Below are positions 25,803-35,028 of a stretch of DNA of 64,000 nucleotides, piece after piece. The notes under the pieces are model-generated. The model did no database searches and was not told the origin of the DNA. It saw only the letters and a list, made by a program, of their open reading frames with translations. The DNA comes from Rhodocyclaceae bacterium. GTDB taxonomy: Bacteria; Pseudomonadota; Gammaproteobacteria; Burkholderiales; Rhodocyclaceae. Numbering within the stretch: the stretch's first letter is position 1; each line of letters opens with the position of its first letter. The stretch lies in NCBI GenBank assembly GCA_008933825.1, contig WBUF01000006.1:1-64000 (forward strand). Direction: 5' to 3'. The position numbers and the translations under genes are program-made.

Positions 25803-26903
25803 ATGGCGCGCAGGCGAACCTTTGAGCGTGCGGCGATTCGGGAGTTTACCGGCGCTGCGGGCGCAACCTTCGTTGCCCTGTTCGCCATTCTGCTGACGAC
25901 CCAGCTGATCCGTCTGCTGAATCAGGCCGCCGGCGGCAAGCTGGTGTCCGAGGCGGTGATCGCGCTGCTCGGCTTCGGCGCCCTGACGCATCTGCCGGTC
26001 CTGCTGTCCCTGACGCTGTTCATCGCGGTGCTGCTGACCCTTTCGCGCAGCTATCGCGATTCCGAAATGGCGGTATGGTTTTCCAGCGGCCTTCCCCTGA
26101 CGGCCTGGACGAAGCCGGTGCTGAAGTTCTCCCTGCCCCTGGTGGCGGCGATCGCCGTGCTGTCTCTCATGCTGTCGCCCTGGGCGCAGACGAAGAGCGG
26201 CGAGTACCGACAGCGCATGGACACGCGCGACGACGTGGCCCGCGTCTCGCCCGGTGCGTTCAAGGAATCGGCCAGCGGCGAGCGTGTGTTCTTCGTCGAG
26301 GCCGCCACGGCCGGTTCCGGCGAGGACGGCTCGGTGCGCAACATCTTCATCAGCTCCATGCAGCACGGCCGGCTGGGCGTGATGATGTCCACCCACGGTT
26401 ATACCGAAAGCCTGCCGAACGGCGACCGCTTCGTGGTTCTGGTCAATGGCCGGCGCTACGAAGGCACGCCGGGCACACCCGAGTACCGCGTCATGGAGTT
26501 CGAGCGCTACGCCGTGCGCATCGAGACGAAGGAGGCGCGCGGCATCGAAGTGACGACGAAGGGAGCCTCGACGCGGGACCTATTGCAGAACCCCGCCGGT
26601 TCCGCAAGGGGCGAGATTCTCTGGCGCATCGGCATGCCGCTGGCGGCGCTGAACCTGGCCCTTCTGGCGATTCCGCTCGGTTTCGTCAATCCGCGCGCCG
26701 GACGCACCAACAACCTGGTGCTGGCGCTGCTGGTCTACATGGCCTACAGCAACCTGCTCTCGGTGAGCCAGGCCTGGGTGGCGCAGGGGCGGTTGCCGTT
26801 TCATGTCGGCTGGTGGCTGGTGCACGTCGTGATGTTCGTCATGCTGATAACGCTGTTTTTCAGGCGCTTGTCGGTGTTCTCCTGGGTGAGGCTGCGCAAG
26901 TGA
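25803..26903 (+). CDS. lptF: LPS export permease LptF
   Basis: 366 residues with six predicted TM helices in two triplets around a large periplasmic beta-jellyroll (about residues 120-265). The N-terminal coupling-helix segment ERAAIREFTGAAGATFVAL and SRSYRDSEMAVW are family-typical. With LptG and the ATPase LptB it extracts LPS from the inner membrane. It overlaps lptG by 4 nt (GTGA). Confidence 0.94.
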   Translation: MARRRTFERAAIREFTGAAGATFVALFAILLTTQLIRLLNQAAGGKLVSEAVIALLGFGALTHLPVLLSLTLFIAVLLTLSRSYRDSEMAVWFSSGLPLTAWTKPVLKFSLPLVAAIAVLSLMLSPWAQTKSGEYRQRMDTRDDVARVSPGAFKESASGERVFFVEAATAGSGEDGSVRNIFISSMQHGRLGVMMSTHGYTESLPNGDRFVVLVNGRRYEGTPGTPEYRVMEFERYAVRIETKEARGIEVTTKGASTRDLLQNPAGSARGEILWRIGMPLAALNLALLAIPLGFVNPRAGRTNNLVLALLVYMAYSNLLSVSQAWVAQGRLPFHVGWWLVHVVMFVMLITLFFRRLSVFSWVRLRK

Positions 26904-27973
26904 GGGTCTATCAGCGCTATCTGGCGAGGGAAATCTATTCCGCGGTTACGCTGGTGCTGGTCGCCTTCCTGATGCTGTTCGCCTTTTTCGACTTCATCAA
27001 CGAACTGGAGAACCTGGGCAAGGGCAGCTATCAGCTGCGCTACATCGCGATGTTCGTGCTGCTGACGCTGCCAGGCCATGTCTATGAGGTGGCGCCGATC
27101 GCCGTCCTCATCGGTACCCTCTATGCGCTGACCATGCTGGCACGCCACTCCGAGATTACCGTGCTGCGCGCCTCGGGGCTGTCGACGGCGGCGATCCTGG
27201 CAAGCCTGGCGAAAATCGGGCTGGCGTTCATCCTGCTGACTTTCGTCGTCGGCGATTTCATCGCGCCGCCGGCCGAGCGCGCCGCCAAGCGGCTGCGGCT
27301 GGAAGCGACCTCGCAGGTGGTCGGGCAGGAGTTCCGCTCGGGCCTGTGGGTGAAGGATGACATGAGCTTCATCAACGTCCGCACCGTGCTGCCCGATTCG
27401 CGCCTGGAAGGCGTGCGCATCTACGAGTTCGACAGGCAGCATGTCCTGCGCTCGATTTCCGAGGCGAAGGAGGGCGAATACCTGCCGCCCGACAAGTGGC
27501 GCCTGAAGGACGTCGCCCAGACAGTGTTCGAAAAGGATCGCGCCCGGGTGGGCCGGCTGCCCGAGGCGGTCTGGCAGTCGGCGATCAATCCCGAGATACT
27601 CGGTGTGCTGCTGGTGATGCCCGAGCGGATGTCGGTGGCGAGCCTGTATCGCTATATTCGCCACCTCAGCGACAACAAGGTCAAGACGCAGCGCTACGAG
27701 ATCGCCATGTGGAAGAAGCTGATCTACCCGCTGGCGGCGCTGGTCATGATGGCGCTGGCCCTGCCGTTCGCCTACCTGCAGGACCGCATGGGAGCGGTCA
27801 GCGCCAAGGTGTTTGCCGGCATCATGCTGGGCATCGCCTTCCACATGCTGAACGGACTGTTCTCCAACCTCGGCGCCATCAACAGCTGGGCGCCGCTCGT
27901 GTCGGCCATCACGCCGAGCGCGCTGTTCCTGCTGGCGGGAGGGGGCATGCTGTGGTGGGTGGAGCGGCGATGA
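26900..27973 (+). CDS. lptG: LPS export permease LptG
   Basis: 357 residues from the GTG at 26900 (VRVYQRYLAREIYSAV), which overlaps the lptF stop; the open frame further upstream is shadow. TM1 covers TLVLVAFLMLFAFFDFI, and the segment LARHSEITVLRASGLS is the LptB-coupling loop. It forms the LptB2FG extractor with LptF. The 3' end meets the convergent RDD gene within 4 nt. Confidence 0.94.
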   Translation: MRVYQRYLAREIYSAVTLVLVAFLMLFAFFDFINELENLGKGSYQLRYIAMFVLLTLPGHVYEVAPIAVLIGTLYALTMLARHSEITVLRASGLSTAAILASLAKIGLAFILLTFVVGDFIAPPAERAAKRLRLEATSQVVGQEFRSGLWVKDDMSFINVRTVLPDSRLEGVRIYEFDRQHVLRSISEAKEGEYLPPDKWRLKDVAQTVFEKDRARVGRLPEAVWQSAINPEILGVLLVMPERMSVASLYRYIRHLSDNKVKTQRYEIAMWKKLIYPLAALVMMALALPFAYLQDRMGAVSAKVFAGIMLGIAFHMLNGLFSNLGAINSWAPLVSAITPSALFLLAGGGMLWWVERR

Positions 27974-27976
27974 ACA

Positions 27977-28408
27977 TCATTGCCGGACACTGACGATGCG
28001 GGTGCCCGCCAGGCGGTCGTGCAGGAACTGCCGGTCGCGGTCGGCCAGGGCCCAAAGAATGCCAAGTCCGCCCGACAGCAGGCTCGGCCAGGCCAGCATA
28101 TAGCGCAGCGCGACTTGACGGCAAGTCAGGGGCGCGCCGTCGGCGGATACCAGCCGCATTTTCCATGTCCGCATCGCCAGCGTCTGCCCGCTGTGCTTCC
28201 AGAACCCTCCGAAATACAGATACAGGACAGCGAAGACGTGCAGCCATAGCAGCACTCCGGGCGCGGCTGCTTTGCGGTACATGCCCAGCAGCAACTGGGG
28301 CAGGACGAAGGCGAAGCTGAGCACCCCGAGCACCAGGAATGCTTCATAGACCATGCTGGCCAGCCGCCGGCGGATGCCGGGCAGGGCCGGTTGGACTGCC
28401 TCCGCCAC
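27977..28408 (-). CDS. RDD-family membrane protein
   Basis: 143 residues with three to four hydrophobic helices. It has the family Arg-Asp signature in split form (PGIRRRLASMVYE near the start and HDRLAGTRIV at the end) and QTLAMRTWKMRLV in the middle. The function of RDD proteins is poorly defined, with ion or antiport roles proposed for some. It lies 3 nt after the DUF3106 gene, at the end of a sigma/DUF3619/DUF3106/RDD operon. Confidence 0.85.
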   Translation of the reverse strand: MAEAVQPALPGIRRRLASMVYEAFLVLGVLSFAFVLPQLLLGMYRKAAAPGVLLWLHVFAVLYLYFGGFWKHSGQTLAMRTWKMRLVSADGAPLTCRQVALRYMLAWPSLLSGGLGILWALADRDRQFLHDRLAGTRIVSVRQ

Positions 28409-28411
28409 GGC

Positions 28412-29095
28412 TTACTGGGAAGCGCCCGGCTGTTCCGTTGCGCCCGGGTTTGTTGCGGCGGGCGCGGGCTGGATCGGGACCGCTTCTGCGGAGGGGGCGT
28501 CCGCCGGCGCCGCGGCATCGGCCTGAGGAGCGGGCGCCGGCGTCTCAGCCGGTGCGGCGGGCACGGACGCTACAGCGGCTGCGGGCGGCGGGGCCGGCAG
28601 CGGCTGGATGGCCGCCGCCGGCAGTTTCGGTTTCGGCGCCAGCCCGAGCGGCTTGGCCGAGCCGGATGCGCCCGAGCGCCGGGCCGCCTTTTCGGCCAGA
28701 CGTTTCTTTTCCTCGTCGGGCAGTTCCTTGTATTGCTCCCATTTTTCCCGGATGGCCTGTTTCGTCTCGGGCGGCGCGGTCTTCAGGTTCTTGTACTGGC
28801 TGCGCACCTGGCTGCGCTGATCGGGCGTGAGGGCCGCCCAGTCCTGCATGCGCCGCTGCATGCGGGCTTGTTCCTCCGGCTTCATCGAAGGATAGCGCTT
28901 GGCGATGCCCAGCCACTTTTTCTTGCGGGCAGCTTCCATCTTGTCCCAGTCACGGGACAGTGGGGCGAGGATCTGTTTCTGCTCGAGAGCAAGTTCGGCC
29001 CACGACGGTTGCCTCAGTTCGGGGACAACGGCGCGGGCGGGGGAGAGCAGCGCGACGAGGAATGTCAGTCCTGCGACGAGTGCTCGGAAAGCCAT
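28412..29095 (-). CDS. DUF3106 secreted protein
   Basis: 227 residues. A signal-like N-terminus (RALVAGLTFLVALLSPARA) precedes a charged helical DUF3106 body with repeated W and PEEQARMQRRMQDWAALTP/PEEKKRL motifs (residues 30-140). A Pro/Ala-rich low-complexity tail follows (residues 150-227). The function is unknown; the pattern resembles periplasmic stress-sensing helical proteins. It overlaps the DUF3619 gene by 31 nt, so the two are coupled. A weak, decayed match to the dispersed element underlies the signal-peptide codons. Confidence 0.8.
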   Translation of the reverse strand: MAFRALVAGLTFLVALLSPARAVVPELRQPSWAELALEQKQILAPLSRDWDKMEAARKKKWLGIAKRYPSMKPEEQARMQRRMQDWAALTPDQRSQVRSQYKNLKTAPPETKQAIREKWEQYKELPDEEKKRLAEKAARRSGASGSAKPLGLAPKPKLPAAAIQPLPAPPPAAAVASVPAAPAETPAPAPQADAAAPADAPSAEAVPIQPAPAATNPGATEQPGASQ

Positions 29096-29445
29096 GCCCG
29101 GAAGCCTTTGTCGAGGTAGGCGTTGATCGGCAAGTCGTCGGCAAGCAGAGCGCTGTCGATTTCCTCGAATTCGGCCGCTTTCTGATAGTCGTTCCAGACG
29201 GATATCCCGATGACCCCGGCGACCAGGCCGATGATGGCAATCAGCGCCCTGGCGCGGGGAAGAATCACGTCCGCGACGATGTGGCCCATGCTGGCCAGGC
29301 TCAGTTGCGCGCTGGCGGCTCTCTGGTGCGCCAGCGCGTTCCGGCGGGCCGTGTGCAGCCGCTCGGCCGCCTTGCGGTCGAGCTCTTCCGCACCCTGGTT
29401 CAGGTGATGGCGGACCTTGTAGGCGAATTCCCGTTCGGCATTCAT
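29065..29445 (-). CDS. DUF3619 membrane protein, possible anti-sigma partner
   Basis: 126 residues from the ATG at 29445, chosen because a G-rich SD precedes it and the upstream frame overlaps the sigma gene. It has a cytoplasmic N-terminal helix region (NAEREFAYKVRHHLNQGAEELDRK) and one TM segment (LIAIIGLVAGVIGISVW), then a short extracytoplasmic tail. This single-TM layout right after an ECF sigma gene (4-nt overlap) fits an anti-sigma-like role, which is inference. Confidence 0.8.
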   Translation of the reverse strand: MNAEREFAYKVRHHLNQGAEELDRKAAERLHTARRNALAHQRAASAQLSLASMGHIVADVILPRARALIAIIGLVAGVIGISVWNDYQKAAEFEEIDSALLADDLPINAYLDKGFRAWLSEHSSQD

Positions 29446-29930
29446 AGTTCGACCCCCTTTGCCTTCAATGCTGCGGCCAGGGAATGCGTCGCTCTCGAAC
29501 AATGCGTTTTCACGCTGCCTTCCGAGCAACCCATCGCCGCCGCGGTTTCGGCGATATCCAAATCTTCCCAATAACGCATCAGAAAGGCCTCGCGTTGACG
29601 CGGAGGCAGCTTCCTGATCTCTTCTTCAATGATTGCAATGACTTGCGATTGCTCCAGGCTTCCGTGCGGAGTGGTCGGCGAATATGACCCCTGCTCGACC
29701 TCCAAAGTTTCAAGAAGATCATGATCATCCTCGTCGGCCGGCGAAAAGGCCGAGAACAGCGTGGTCCAGAGCGAACGGACCTTCTGCCGGCGATAATAAT
29801 CGCGGATGGTGTTCTGCAGGATGCGCTGGAACAGCATCGGCAATTCCCGTGCCGGCTTGTCGCCGTATTTCTCGGCCAGCTTGAGCATGGCGTCCTGGAC
29901 GATGTCCAGCGCGGCATCTTCGTCCCGCAC
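29442..29930 (-). CDS. ECF RNA polymerase sigma factor
   Basis: Sigma-70 region 2 is seen as ALDIVQDAMLKLAEKYGD...LFQRILQNTIRDYYRRQKVR. Region 4 is LPPRQREAFLMRYWEDLDIAETAAAMGCSEGSVKTH. The coordinates use the first standard start (GTG 29930, 162 aa), but homologous N-terminal sequence (ELSDFLASVERRAYKQALFA) continues in frame to about 29993. No ATG, GTG or TTG lies between there and the stop at 30009-30011. The true start is therefore probably ATT (29993) or CTG (30005). It heads an operon with DUF3619, DUF3106 and RDD genes. Confidence 0.88.
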   Translation of the reverse strand: MRDEDAALDIVQDAMLKLAEKYGDKPARELPMLFQRILQNTIRDYYRRQKVRSLWTTLFSAFSPADEDDHDLLETLEVEQGSYSPTTPHGSLEQSQVIAIIEEEIRKLPPRQREAFLMRYWEDLDIAETAAAMGCSEGSVKTHCSRATHSLAAALKAKGVEL

Positions 29931-30056
29931 TGCAAAGAGCGCCTGCTTGTAGGCGCGGCGCTCGACGCTGGCCAGGAAATCCGACAGTTCAATTCGGGCA
30001 GACAGGATTCACTTTCTCACTATTGAACGAAGGGTGCTCATCCTTCGCGAAATGCC

Positions 30057-30085
30057 TTGACCTTGGGGCGGGGGGTCAGTAAAAT
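30057..30085 (+). promoter_or_regulatory. Sigma-70 promoter of the ilvBHC operon
   Basis: TTGACC (30057-30062), 17-nt spacer, TAAAAT (30080-30085). The predicted start is near 30092, about 37 nt before the ilvB ATG. Confidence 0.78.
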
Positions 30086-30128
30086 TGCATGTTTTTCAGC
30101 TGCTTATAGAAGCCTTCTGGGTGCGACA

Positions 30129-31835
30129 ATGGTGTTGACTGGTGCGGAAATTGTAATCAGGTGTCTGCAGGAAGAAAAGGTCGAATATGTTTTCGGCTAT
30201 CCCGGCGGCTCGGTGCTGTTCATTTACGACGAGTTGTTCAAGCAGGACAAGGTGCGCCACGTGCTGGTGCGCCACGAGCAGGGCGCCGTCCATGCCGCGG
30301 ACGGCTACGCGCGCTCGACCGAGAAGGTCGGCGTCGCGATGGTGACTTCCGGTCCCGGCGTCACGAACGCGGTGACCGGCATCGCCACCGCCTACATGGA
30401 TTCCATTCCGCTGGTGATCATCTCGGGCCAGGTGCCTACCGCCTACATCGGCCAGGATGCCTTCCAGGAGGTCGATACCGTCGGCATCACGCGCCCCTGC
30501 GTCAAGCACAACTTCCTCGTCAAGGACGTGCGCGAGCTCGCCGCCACCATCAAGAAGGCCTTCTACCTGGCCAGGAGCGGCCGTCCGGGGCCGGTGCTGG
30601 TGGACATTCCCAAGGATATTTCGGCGACGAAGTGCGAGTATGTCTATCCGAAGACCGTCTCGATGCGCTCCTACAACCCGGTGATCAAGGGGCATCAGGG
30701 GCAGATCAAGAAAGCAGTGCAACTGCTGCTCGAAGCGAAGCGGCCGATGATCTACACCGGCGGCGGCGTGGTGCTCTCCGACGCAGCCGACAAATTGACC
30801 AGGCTGGTCAGGCAACTCGGCTTTCCGGTGACCAACACCCTGATGGGCCTGGGCGGCTATCCGGCCACCGACAGGCAGTTCGTCGGCATGCTCGGCATGC
30901 ACGGCACCTATGAGGCCAACATGGCCATGCAGCACTGCGACGTCCTGCTCGCCGTCGGCGCCCGCTTCGACGACCGCGTCATCGGCAACCCGGAGCATTT
31001 CGCCGCGGTGCCGCGCAAGATCATCCACATCGACATCGACCCCTCCTCGATCTCCAAGCGGGTCAAGGTGGACGTGCCGATCGTCGGCGACCTGCCCGAG
31101 GTGCTGGAGGACATCGCCAAGCTGCTGGCGGCAAGCGGCGATCAGCCGGACGAGAAGTCGCTCAAGGCCTGGTGGAAGCAGATCGACGAGTGGCGCGGCA
31201 AGGATTGCCTCAAGTACGACCGCAAGAGCAGGATCATCAAGCCGCAGCACGTCGTCGAGAAGCTCTACGAGGTGACCAAGGGCGAGGCCTTCGTCTGCTC
31301 CGACGTCGGTCAGCACCAGATGTGGGCGGCGCAATACTACAAGTTCGACAAGCCGCGGCGCTGGATGAATTCCGGCGGCCTCGGCACCATGGGCTTCGGC
31401 CTGCCGGCCGCGATGGGCGTGCAGCTGGCGCATCCCGGTTCCCCGGTCGCCTGCGTCACCGGCGAGGGCAGCATCCAGATGTGCATCCAGGAGCTGTCGA
31501 CCTGCAAGCAGTACCGCCTGCCGGTGAAGATCGTACTGCTCAACAACGGCTACCTCGGCATGGTGCGCCAGTGGCAGCAGCTGTTCCACGGCAACCGCTA
31601 TGCCGAATCCTACGTCGACGCCCTGCCGGATTTCGTCAAGCTGGCCGAGGCCTACGGTCATGTCGGCATGCGCATCGAGAAGCCGGGCGACGTCGAGGGC
31701 GCGCTGAAGGAAGCCTTCAAGCGCAAGGACGACCTGGTCTTCATGAACTTCGCCATCGACCCGACCGAGAATGTCTATCCGATGGTGCAGGGCGGCAAGG
31801 GCCTCACCGAAATGATCCTCTCCGAAGAGCTATGA
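30129..31835 (+). CDS. ilvB: Acetolactate synthase large subunit
   Basis: 568 residues from the ATG at 30129 (MVLTGAEIVIRCLQEEKV). The ThDP activator glutamate is in RHEQGAVHAADGYAR. The ThDP/Mg motif is GEGSIQMCIQELSTCKQ...LLNNGY, with GEG replacing the usual GDG, as in many betaproteobacterial enzymes. It condenses pyruvate (or pyruvate plus 2-ketobutyrate) in valine, leucine and isoleucine synthesis. It overlaps ilvH by 4 nt. Confidence 0.97.
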   Translation: MVLTGAEIVIRCLQEEKVEYVFGYPGGSVLFIYDELFKQDKVRHVLVRHEQGAVHAADGYARSTEKVGVAMVTSGPGVTNAVTGIATAYMDSIPLVIISGQVPTAYIGQDAFQEVDTVGITRPCVKHNFLVKDVRELAATIKKAFYLARSGRPGPVLVDIPKDISATKCEYVYPKTVSMRSYNPVIKGHQGQIKKAVQLLLEAKRPMIYTGGGVVLSDAADKLTRLVRQLGFPVTNTLMGLGGYPATDRQFVGMLGMHGTYEANMAMQHCDVLLAVGARFDDRVIGNPEHFAAVPRKIIHIDIDPSSISKRVKVDVPIVGDLPEVLEDIAKLLAASGDQPDEKSLKAWWKQIDEWRGKDCLKYDRKSRIIKPQHVVEKLYEVTKGEAFVCSDVGQHQMWAAQYYKFDKPRRWMNSGGLGTMGFGLPAAMGVQLAHPGSPVACVTGEGSIQMCIQELSTCKQYRLPVKIVLLNNGYLGMVRQWQQLFHGNRYAESYVDALPDFVKLAEAYGHVGMRIEKPGDVEGALKEAFKRKDDLVFMNFAIDPTENVYPMVQGGKGLTEMILSEEL

Positions 31836-32332
31836 GCATCATGCGTCACGTCATCTCCCTACTTATCGAAAACGAAGCCGGCGCGCTCTCCCGCGTCTCC
31901 GGCCTGTTCTCGGCGCGCGCCTACAACATCGAGTCGCTCACGGTGGCGCCGACCGAGGATCCCTCCATGTCGCGCATGACCATCGTCAGCGTCGGCTCGG
32001 ACGACATCATCGAGCAGATCACCAAGCAGCTGAACAAGCTGATCGAGGTGGTGAAGGTGGTGGATATCTCCGAGGCGGCCCACATCGAGCGCGAGCTGAT
32101 GCTGGTCAAGGTGCGCGCCTCCGGCAAGGACCGCGAGGAGATGAAGCGCATGTCGGACATCTTCCGCGGCCGCATCATCGACGTCACGGAATCCACCTAC
32201 GTCATCGAGCTGACCGGCAACACGGTCAAGCTCGACTCCTTCATCGAGGCCATCGACCGCTCGCTCATCCTGGAAACCGTGCGCACGGGTGTGTGCGGCA
32301 TCGGCCGCGGCGACCGCGTGCTGAAGGTCTGA
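31832..32332 (+). CDS. ilvH: Acetolactate synthase small (regulatory) subunit
   Basis: 166 residues. The N-terminal ACT domain begins MRHVISLLIENEAGALSRVSGLFSARAYNIESL and binds valine for feedback inhibition of the large subunit. The ATG at 31832 overlaps the ilvB stop; the ATG at 31841 gives the more usual MRHVIS start and is an equal alternative. The next gene, ilvC, is separated by a dispersed-repeat copy. Confidence 0.96.
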   Translation: MSIMRHVISLLIENEAGALSRVSGLFSARAYNIESLTVAPTEDPSMSRMTIVSVGSDDIIEQITKQLNKLIEVVKVVDISEAAHIERELMLVKVRASGKDREEMKRMSDIFRGRIIDVTESTYVIELTGNTVKLDSFIEAIDRSLILETVRTGVCGIGRGDRVLKV

Positions 32333-32342
32333 ATCATACTTC

Positions 32343-33400
<1,058 letters not shown>

Positions 33401-33401
<1 letters not shown>

Positions 33402-34048
33402 TGTCTTCTGCGTATCCGCATCCGATCATCGCCAGGGAGGGCTGGCCCTTTCTGGCGGTTTCCGTTCTGGCCGCATTTGCGGTCGGCGCCATTGCCGGCT
33501 GGGGCTGGTCGGCGCCGCTCTGGCTATGGACGCTGTTCGTGCTGCAGTTCTTCCGCGATCCGGCGCGACCGGTACCTGGCGGACCAAAGGACGTGCTCTC
33601 GCCGGCCGACGGGCGCATCGTCGCCATCCAGAAGACCCGCGATCCGTATGTCGACCGCGAGGCGCTGAAGATCAGCGTCTTCATGAACGTGTTCAACGTG
33701 CATTCCAACCGCAGTCCGGTCGACGGCGAGGTGAAGGGCCGCTGGTACCACGCCGGCAGCTTTCTCAACGCCGCGCTGGACAAGGCCTCGCTGGAAAACG
33801 AGCGCAACGCCGTCTGGCTGCGCACGCCGCTGGGGCAGGACGTGACCTGCGTGCAGGTGGCGGGCCTGATCGCCCGGCGCATCCTCTGCTACGCCAAGGA
33901 AGGCGACCGGCTCGCGCGAGGACAGCGCTACGGTTTCATCCGCTTCGGCTCGCGCGTCGACGTGTACCTGCCGCCCGGCGCCCGGGCGAAGGTGACCATC
34001 GGCGACAAGGTCTCGGCGGCGAGCACCATACTGGCGGAGTTAGAATAG
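33401..34048 (+). CDS. psd: Phosphatidylserine decarboxylase (short type)
   Basis: 215 residues. One N-terminal TM segment ([20 protein letters not shown]) is followed by FFRDPAR and [14 protein letters not shown]. The self-cleavage site is Gly-Ser in RFGSRVD (about residues 182-183), which makes the pyruvoyl prosthetic group. It converts phosphatidylserine to phosphatidylethanolamine at the membrane, next to pssA, which makes the substrate. The GTG start overlaps the ilvC stop. Confidence 0.93.
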
Positions 34049-34052
34049 GGCC

Positions 34053-34811
34053 ATGCCCGAATTCCGCTCCCGCAAGGCCCTTGTCAACCCCGAACTGAGG
34101 CGGCGCGGCATCTACATCCTGCCCAACCTGCTCACCACGGCGGCGCTGTTCGCCGGCTTCTACGCCATCGTGCAGGCCATGACCGACCGCTTCGAGCAGG
34201 CGGCGGTGGCGATCTTCATCGCCATGATCATGGACGGGCTGGACGGCCGCGTGGCGCGCCTCACCCGCACGCAGAGCGCCTTCGGCGCCGAGTACGATTC
34301 GCTCTCCGACATGGTGTCCTTCGGCGTGGCGCCGGCGCTGGTCATGTTCGAGTGGGCCATGAAGGGCATGGGCAAGTGGGGCTGGATCGCGGCCTTCATC
34401 TACTGCGTCGGCGCCGCCCTGCGCCTGGCGCGCTTCAACACCAACATCGAGGTGGTGGACAAGCGCTTCTTCCAGGGCCTGCCCAGCCCGGCGGCGGCGG
34501 CCCTGGTGGCCGGCTTCGTCTGGGTCATGATCGACCTCAACTACAAGGGCGAGGAGCTGCGCTGGCAGGCCTGGGCGCTGACGCTTTTCGCCGGCGTCAC
34601 CATGGTCAGCAACTTCCGCTATTACAGCGGCAAGGACATCAATCTGCGCCGCAGCGTACCCTTCATCGCCGTGCTGGCCATCGTGTTGTTCTTCGTGCTG
34701 GTCTCCAGCTACCCGCCGGGCGTGCTGTTCGCGCTGTTCCTCTGCTACGCCTTTTCCGGCTACGTCATGGCCGCCTGGGGCTGGATCCGGCGCCGCAACA
34801 GCCCGGCCTGA
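34053..34811 (+). CDS. pssA: CDP-diacylglycerol-serine O-phosphatidyltransferase
   Basis: 252 residues with about seven hydrophobic helices. The CDP-alcohol phosphatidyltransferase signature DGLDGRVARLTRTQSAFG..YDSLSD lies at about residues 59-85. It makes phosphatidylserine from CDP-diacylglycerol and serine. It starts 4 nt after psd, so the two steps of phosphatidylethanolamine synthesis are coupled. Confidence 0.94.
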   Translation: MPEFRSRKALVNPELRRRGIYILPNLLTTAALFAGFYAIVQAMTDRFEQAAVAIFIAMIMDGLDGRVARLTRTQSAFGAEYDSLSDMVSFGVAPALVMFEWAMKGMGKWGWIAAFIYCVGAALRLARFNTNIEVVDKRFFQGLPSPAAAALVAGFVWVMIDLNYKGEELRWQAWALTLFAGVTMVSNFRYYSGKDINLRRSVPFIAVLAIVLFFVLVSSYPPGVLFALFLCYAFSGYVMAAWGWIRRRNSPA

Positions 34812-34816
34812 CCCCC

Positions 34817-34846
34817 TTGCGCCGGCCCGGAAATCTGGGCTATAGT
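34817..34846 (+). promoter_or_regulatory. Candidate sigma-70 promoter upstream of leuA
   Basis: TTGCGC (34817-34822), 18-nt spacer, TATAGT (34841-34846). The predicted start coincides with the ATG of the leucine-rich mini-ORF at 34853. Confidence 0.6.
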
Positions 34847-34852
34847 CGAGCC

Positions 34853-34939
34853 ATGCTTCAGATGGCAATGATCCTGACGGCAACACTTCTCATCGGCGGC
34901 CTGCTGCTGGCGCGGCCGCTGCTGCGCCGCGCGCGCTAA
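34853..34939 (+). CDS. Leucine-rich 28-residue ORF, candidate leuA leader peptide
   Basis: A 28-codon frame, ATG to TAA, in the 217-nt pssA-leuA gap. It has nine Leu codons, including three consecutive CTG in GGLLLAR and a pair in RPLLRR. The position directly downstream of a promoter and 89 nt before leuA recalls leucine attenuation leaders. It could instead be a small single-TM membrane peptide. No SD is seen, because the transcript would start at or near the ATG. I see no convincing terminator hairpin before leuA, so translation and control are both unproven. Confidence 0.4.
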   Translation: MLQMAMILTATLLIGGLLLARPLLRRAR

Positions 34940-35028
34940 ATTCCCCCGACCACAATTTGAGCGGTACCCGGCCGACGAGGGCATAACCCCCGATCGACTT
35001 TATTGACGCATCCCATTCGGAGACGAAC

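Noticed and set aside
29061..29085. AATGTCAGTC followed by a weak tail at the DUF3106/DUF3619 overlap, numbered copy 7 in my scan
   Set aside because: The head has mismatches and the tail does not match ACGGCGG at the right distance. It may be a decayed copy but cannot be told from chance, so it is not counted among the 13.
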